This document shows, piece by piece, positions 14,233 through 17,405 of a stretch of DNA of 17,405 nt. The translations under genes and the position numbers were made by a program. The notes under the pieces were generated by a model, which had not been told where the DNA came from, did no database searches, and worked only from the letters and a program-made list of their open reading frames with translations. Numbering within the stretch: the stretch's first letter is position 1; every line of letters starts with the position of its first letter. Origin of the DNA: an uncultured Eubacteriales bacterium (GTDB lineage: Bacteria > Bacillota > Clostridia > Oscillospirales > CAG-382); NCBI GenBank assembly GCA_900546385.1, contig URCT01000049.1:1-17405 (forward strand), in the 5' to 3' direction.

Positions 14233-15081
14233 ATGAGCAAAGGCATGGTATTTTCCATCGAAGAATTCTCGGTTTTTGACGGGCCGGGCATCCGCACGAC
14301 GGTCTTTTTGAAGGGTTGTCCGTTGCGGTGCAGCTGGTGTCACAATCCGGAAGGCCAGTCGCGTGAAAGGGAGATTTTGCGCAATACCGGCGAATGTCTG
14401 CACTGCGGAAGGTGTACGAAAACCGCGCTTCAATTGACCGGAAAGCCGGAGCTTATCGAAGAATGCGTGAGCGTTTGTCCGAAAAATCTGATTCGCGTTT
14501 GCGGAACGGAATATGAAGCGAAAGACCTTTGCGCAAAGCTAAAAAAGAACAAGGTCTTCTACGGCACGGACGGCGGCGTTACCTTTTCGGGCGGAGAACC
14601 GCTTGTACAAGCGCAATTTTTGTCAGAGTGTCTTACACTGCTAAAGGGCAGCGTCCACACGGCAGTCCAGACAAGCGGCTATGCCGACCAAGCCGTATTT
14701 CGCGAAATTTTGGCCAAGGCAGATCTGTTTCTTTTCGATCTGAAGGTCATGGATGAGCAAAATGCCAAGCGGTATACGGGCGTGGGCAGCGCGGTCATCT
14801 TGAAAAACTTTGACACGCTCGCCACCTCCGGCAAACGTTTTCTTGTCCGCATTCCCTTGATTCCCGAAGCCGTGGCAACCGCTAAAAATTTCGAGGACAT
14901 CATCCGGATTTTAAGCTTTTACGGAATCGACTATGCCGAGGCACTGCCGTACAACAAGCTGGCCGGCGCGAAATATGCGCTCTGCGGCCGCTCGTATACG
15001 CCGGATTTTAATCCGGATACACCGGTCACACCACCCGTCGAGCTATTTGCAAAACACAAAATCACCTTAAAAATCCTGTAA
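14233..15081 (+). CDS. Glycyl radical enzyme activase (radical SAM)
   Basis: This 282-residue protein should install the glycyl radical on the GRE encoded 16 bases downstream. The radical SAM cluster motif is K-G-C-P-L-R-C-S-W-C-H-N-P-E (Cys29, Cys33, Cys36), preceded by the activase signature F-D-G-P-G-I-R-T. The SAM-binding S-G-G-E-P-L follows near residue 117. The ferredoxin-like insert is reduced. It has C-L-H-C-G-R-C (55, 58, 61) and C-V-S-V-C-P (78, 82) plus Cys90, six cysteines rather than the eight of two full [4Fe-4S] sites, so probably one auxiliary cluster. Activases of the CutD/glycerol dehydratase group usually have two. The start at 14233 is set by GGAGGTG five bases before it; the open frame upstream is promoter DNA. 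Confidence 0.93.
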   Translation: MSKGMVFSIEEFSVFDGPGIRTTVFLKGCPLRCSWCHNPEGQSREREILRNTGECLHCGRCTKTALQLTGKPELIEECVSVCPKNLIRVCGTEYEAKDLCAKLKKNKVFYGTDGGVTFSGGEPLVQAQFLSECLTLLKGSVHTAVQTSGYADQAVFREILAKADLFLFDLKVMDEQNAKRYTGVGSAVILKNFDTLATSGKRFLVRIPLIPEAVATAKNFEDIIRILSFYGIDYAEALPYNKLAGAKYALCGRSYTPDFNPDTPVTPPVELFAKHKITLKIL

Positions 15082-15097
15082 TGAAAGGAAATGTATC

Positions 15098-17041
15098 ATG
15101 ACTGAAAGAGTGAACGCCTTGCTTACGCTTTTGAAAAGCAAGGCATACAAGAAAAACCGCATAAGCCAGCCAGTCGGCGTTCTCGGCGCATCGATGAAGC
15201 ACAACACGGAGGTTTTCTGCGCCTCGTTGGATATCGAAAAGCCGAATCTGTTTCCCGGCGACCGTATCGGATTTAACCGCTACAACAGCGAAAGTCCGAT
15301 GGCGAACGGCGGCAACTTTGCGCCGCGCTATGATATCTATCTGCAAGGCGGCTTTGAAGCGGTTCGAAACGAGCTTAGCACCGGCGAACAAAACGAGTTC
15401 ACAAACGCTGCGCAAGACGCCATTGCGGCACTCTATCGCCTTTGCGACCGGTACCGCGACGCCGCCGACGGCGATTTGAAAGCCGCCCTTGCACGAGTGC
15501 CGCGCCACGCGCCGCAAAGCTACTATGAAGCGCTCGTTATGATGAAAATTATGATTTTTGCGCTCCGCATTGCCGGTTTATGGCACATCACGCTCGGAAG
15601 ATTCGACCAATATATGCTGCCGTTTTACAAAGCCGATTTGGCTCGCGGCGTTTCTCCGGAAGAGATTTTGGAGCTGACCGAAGAATTCTTCATCAGTATC
15701 AATTTTGACATCGATCTGTACCACAGTGCCCAAGACGGCGACGACGGTCAAAGCCTCATGCTCGGCGGATTAGGCGAGGACGGCAGTGAAAGCTACAACG
15801 ACCTTTCCGAGATCTGCATAAAAGCCGCCATGGAGCTTGCGCTCATCGACCCGAAGATCAATCTGCGCGTCAACAAAAACACGCCCGATTCGCTGTATCT
15901 TCTCGGCACGCAGTTAACCAAAATGGGACTCGGTTTTCCGCAATACTCAAACGACGACGTGGTGATACCGGCGTTGATCGGCTATGGCTATGCGCCATCC
16001 GACGCGTACAATTACAGCGTTGCGGCATGTTGGGAATTTATCGTTCCCGACGGCAGGGACGTTCCGAATATTGCCACGTTCAACTTTCCGAAAATCGTGA
16101 ACGACTGTCTTTACAAGTATGGCGAAGCGAGTGCCACCTATGCGGAATTTTTCGGTCATTTGAAAGAAGAAATCCAAGCCGAATGCACACGGCTTCAAGC
16201 CTATGTCCTGACCAACGACCCGCGTATGCCGGTCATCATCGATTCGCTTTTCTGCAAGCCCTGTATCGAAAAACGCACGGATCAATCGGCCTTTGCCGCC
16301 AAATACAACAACTACGGCATTCACGGTGCCGGGATTGCCAACGCCGCCGACGCGTTATGTGCCATCAAAAAGATGGTGTTTGAAGAAAAGAAGGTCACCG
16401 CCAAAGCGCTTATTCGCGCGTTAGATGCCAACTTTGAGGGCTATGAAGCCCTGCACCACGACCTTTGCGCCTGCCCGAAAATGGGCAACAACGACGATGC
16501 GGTCGACAGCCTTTCCTGCGACTTAATGGATGCGTTCTGCACGGCGATGAAGAACATGAAAAGCGCGTCGGGCGGCATCTGCCGTCCGGGCACGGGAACT
16601 GCGAATATGTACATTGGCTGTGCCAAGACGGTCGGTGCCACCGCGGACGGAAGATATGCCTTTACGCCCTACTCCACCAACTTTTCACCGGCACTCACCA
16701 CGCATATTGCCGGCCCTTTATCCGTGATTCAGTCCTTCACCAAATTCGACCTAAAACGAATCGCCAACGGCGGCCCTCTCACGTTAGAGATTCATGACAC
16801 GACCTTCCGCAATCCGGATGGCGTCGAAAAGGTGGCGCACCTTGTCAAGAGCTTTATTTTACTGGGCGGACACCAGCTTCAGCTAAACGCCGTTAACCGC
16901 GAAAAGCTCATCGACGCGCAAAAGCATCCCGGCAAGTATCCGAATTTGATCGTGCGCGTTTGGGGTTGGAGCGGCTATTTCGACGAATTGGATACGCCGT
17001 TCCAAGACCATGTAATCCGAAGAACCGAATATATCGTTTGA
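15098..17041 (+). CDS. Glycyl radical enzyme, PFL/dehydratase superfamily, substrate unknown
   Basis: A 647-residue glycyl radical enzyme. Family landmarks in order: L-G-R-F-D-Q-Y near 170, the thiyl loop A-A-C-W-E-F (Cys311, Glu313), N-N-Y-G-I-H-G-A-G-I-A-N-A-A-D, G-A-T-A-D-G-R, and the glycyl loop R-V-W-G-W-S-G-Y-F with the radical Gly623, 25 residues from the end. Keeping Cys-x-Glu points to the dehydratase/C-N lyase side (usual form G-C-V-E-P) rather than pyruvate formate-lyase (C-C-V). The Trp between Cys and Glu and the Trp residues flanking the glycine are unusual. The protein is about 100-200 residues shorter than characterised members, mainly at the N-terminus, and carries no obvious encapsulation extension. 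Context (CoA-aldehyde dehydrogenase, PduL, BMC-T) implies an aldehyde product. AAAGGAA precedes the ATG. Confidence 0.9.
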   Translation: MTERVNALLTLLKSKAYKKNRISQPVGVLGASMKHNTEVFCASLDIEKPNLFPGDRIGFNRYNSESPMANGGNFAPRYDIYLQGGFEAVRNELSTGEQNEFTNAAQDAIAALYRLCDRYRDAADGDLKAALARVPRHAPQSYYEALVMMKIMIFALRIAGLWHITLGRFDQYMLPFYKADLARGVSPEEILELTEEFFISINFDIDLYHSAQDGDDGQSLMLGGLGEDGSESYNDLSEICIKAAMELALIDPKINLRVNKNTPDSLYLLGTQLTKMGLGFPQYSNDDVVIPALIGYGYAPSDAYNYSVAACWEFIVPDGRDVPNIATFNFPKIVNDCLYKYGEASATYAEFFGHLKEEIQAECTRLQAYVLTNDPRMPVIIDSLFCKPCIEKRTDQSAFAAKYNNYGIHGAGIANAADALCAIKKMVFEEKKVTAKALIRALDANFEGYEALHHDLCACPKMGNNDDAVDSLSCDLMDAFCTAMKNMKSASGGICRPGTGTANMYIGCAKTVGATADGRYAFTPYSTNFSPALTTHIAGPLSVIQSFTKFDLKRIANGGPLTLEIHDTTFRNPDGVEKVAHLVKSFILLGGHQLQLNAVNREKLIDAQKHPGKYPNLIVRVWGWSGYFDELDTPFQDHVIRRTEYIV

Positions 17042-17077
17042 GTGTGCCGCAAAGCTCTTTTTTTAGAATTAAAACGT

Positions 17078-17110
17078 CCGGGAAGCAAATCAACTTGTTT
17101 CCCGGCTTTT
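17078..17110 (+). terminator. Terminator of the activase-GRE operon
   Basis: CCGGGAAGCAA (17078-17088) pairs with TTGTTTCCCGG (17095-17105), an 11-bp stem with one G:T pair and the six-base loop ATCAAC, followed by CTTTTG. It lies 36 bases past the GRE stop codon. Confidence 0.85.
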
Positions 17111-17213
17111 GTTGTACCTTTTTTCAAAAGAAGCGTTGCTTCAAACCAATCTGATATGCCCAAGAACAGTAACAAAATCGGCCATTTTGGCGTAATGTTG
17201 TCTGATTATCGCC

Positions 17214-17243
17214 TTGACAGTCTTTGGCAATTCATACTAAAAT
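17214..17243 (+). promoter_or_regulatory. Promoter of the gene starting at 17288
   Basis: TTGACA (17214-17219), 18 bases, TAAAAT (17238-17243), about 45 bases before the ATG. It shows that the last gene is transcribed independently of the GRE operon. Confidence 0.6.
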
Positions 17244-17287
17244 ATAAATAACAGCAAACAATATTTTTGAAAAAGGAGCGAATTCTC

Positions 17288-17405
17288 ATGAAAAAAGCAA
17301 AATGGTTTTTCGCCGTTATCCTGATGTTCTGTTGTGCGTGCTTTTGCGGCGTATGCTTTGCTGACGCACCAAAGGATTTCCTTTATGATTTCAGCGAAAC
17401 AAACG
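17288..17405 (+). CDS. Start of a secreted or surface protein (partial)
   Basis: Only 39 codons are inside the window. The N-terminus is a typical signal peptide: M-K-K-A-K, then a hydrophobic stretch (about 6-24), then A-D-A (25-27), a good signal peptidase I site, followed by P-K-D-F-L-Y-D-F. The hydrophobic stretch holds five cysteines (15, 16, 18, 20, 23), which is unusual; no proper lipobox is seen. AAGGAG nine bases before the ATG and an upstream promoter support the start. The mature protein is not visible, so function is unknown. Confidence 0.75.
   Translation, partial: MKKAKWFFAVILMFCCACFCGVCFADAPKDFLYDFSETN

Noticed and set aside
2236..17041. A single pathway from pectin or rhamnose through the beta-helix enzymes to propanediol and the GRE
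   Set aside because: No rhamnose or fucose isomerase, kinase, aldolase or lactaldehyde reductase is present, ilvD separates the two regions, and the GRE does not look like a known propanediol dehydratase.
15098..17041. Pyruvate formate-lyase (PflB)
   Set aside because: The thiyl loop has a single Cys followed by Trp-Glu instead of two adjacent cysteines, and the neighbours are CoA-aldehyde dehydrogenase, PduL and a shell protein.

Overview
The window looks like the chromosome of an anaerobic, low-to-mid GC Gram-positive bacterium of the class Clostridia, probably a gut or rumen lineage. The reasons are a glycyl radical enzyme with its activase, a protein of the Clostridia-typical DUF4317 family, a B12-binding radical SAM/DUF4080 protein, strong AGGAGG-type ribosome binding sites and near-consensus TTGACA-N17-TATAAT promoters. 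No species can be named from the sequence. There are no rRNA or tRNA genes, no transposase and no CRISPR array.

Layout. (1) Bases 1 to about 840 hold no supported gene. They carry two diverged, inverted copies of a hairpin-rich repeat around a gene-free spacer. (2) Bases 901-2076 (minus) encode a PLP aminotransferase with its own promoter. (3) Bases 2236-7784 (minus) form a four-gene operon: B12-binding radical SAM/DUF4080 protein, pectate-lyase-superfamily beta-helix protein, DUF4317 protein and GH28-like beta-helix protein. A strong promoter precedes it and a long hairpin terminator ends it. (4) ilvD (7956-9617, minus) stands alone between its own promoter and terminator. (5) Bases 9752-17041 are the most interesting part, a glycyl-radical-enzyme microcompartment locus. 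The minus strand carries a CoA-acylating aldehyde dehydrogenase, a tandem-domain (BMC-T) shell protein and a PduL-type phosphotransacylase. Further up the same strand lie a small unknown gene and an AraC-family regulator. Divergently, on the plus strand, lie a glycyl radical activase and a glycyl radical enzyme (GRE). (6) A secreted or surface protein begins at 17288 and runs off the window.

Inferred function of the locus: the GRE, activated by its radical SAM partner, turns an unknown substrate into an aldehyde. The aldehyde dehydrogenase converts that to acyl-CoA and PduL to acyl-phosphate, for ATP formation by a kinase not encoded here. Both the dehydrogenase and PduL have N-terminal helices of the encapsulation-peptide type, and a BMC-T shell protein lies between them, so the chemistry is probably compartmentalised. 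The AraC gene and the activase-GRE operon share overlapping divergent promoters. The locus is unusually small: no BMC-H or BMC-P shell gene, alcohol dehydrogenase or acetate kinase is present. The GRE is short (647 aa) and has a non-standard thiyl loop (A-C-W-E-F) and glycyl loop (R-V-W-G-W-S-G), so its substrate cannot be taken from the well-known GRE classes.
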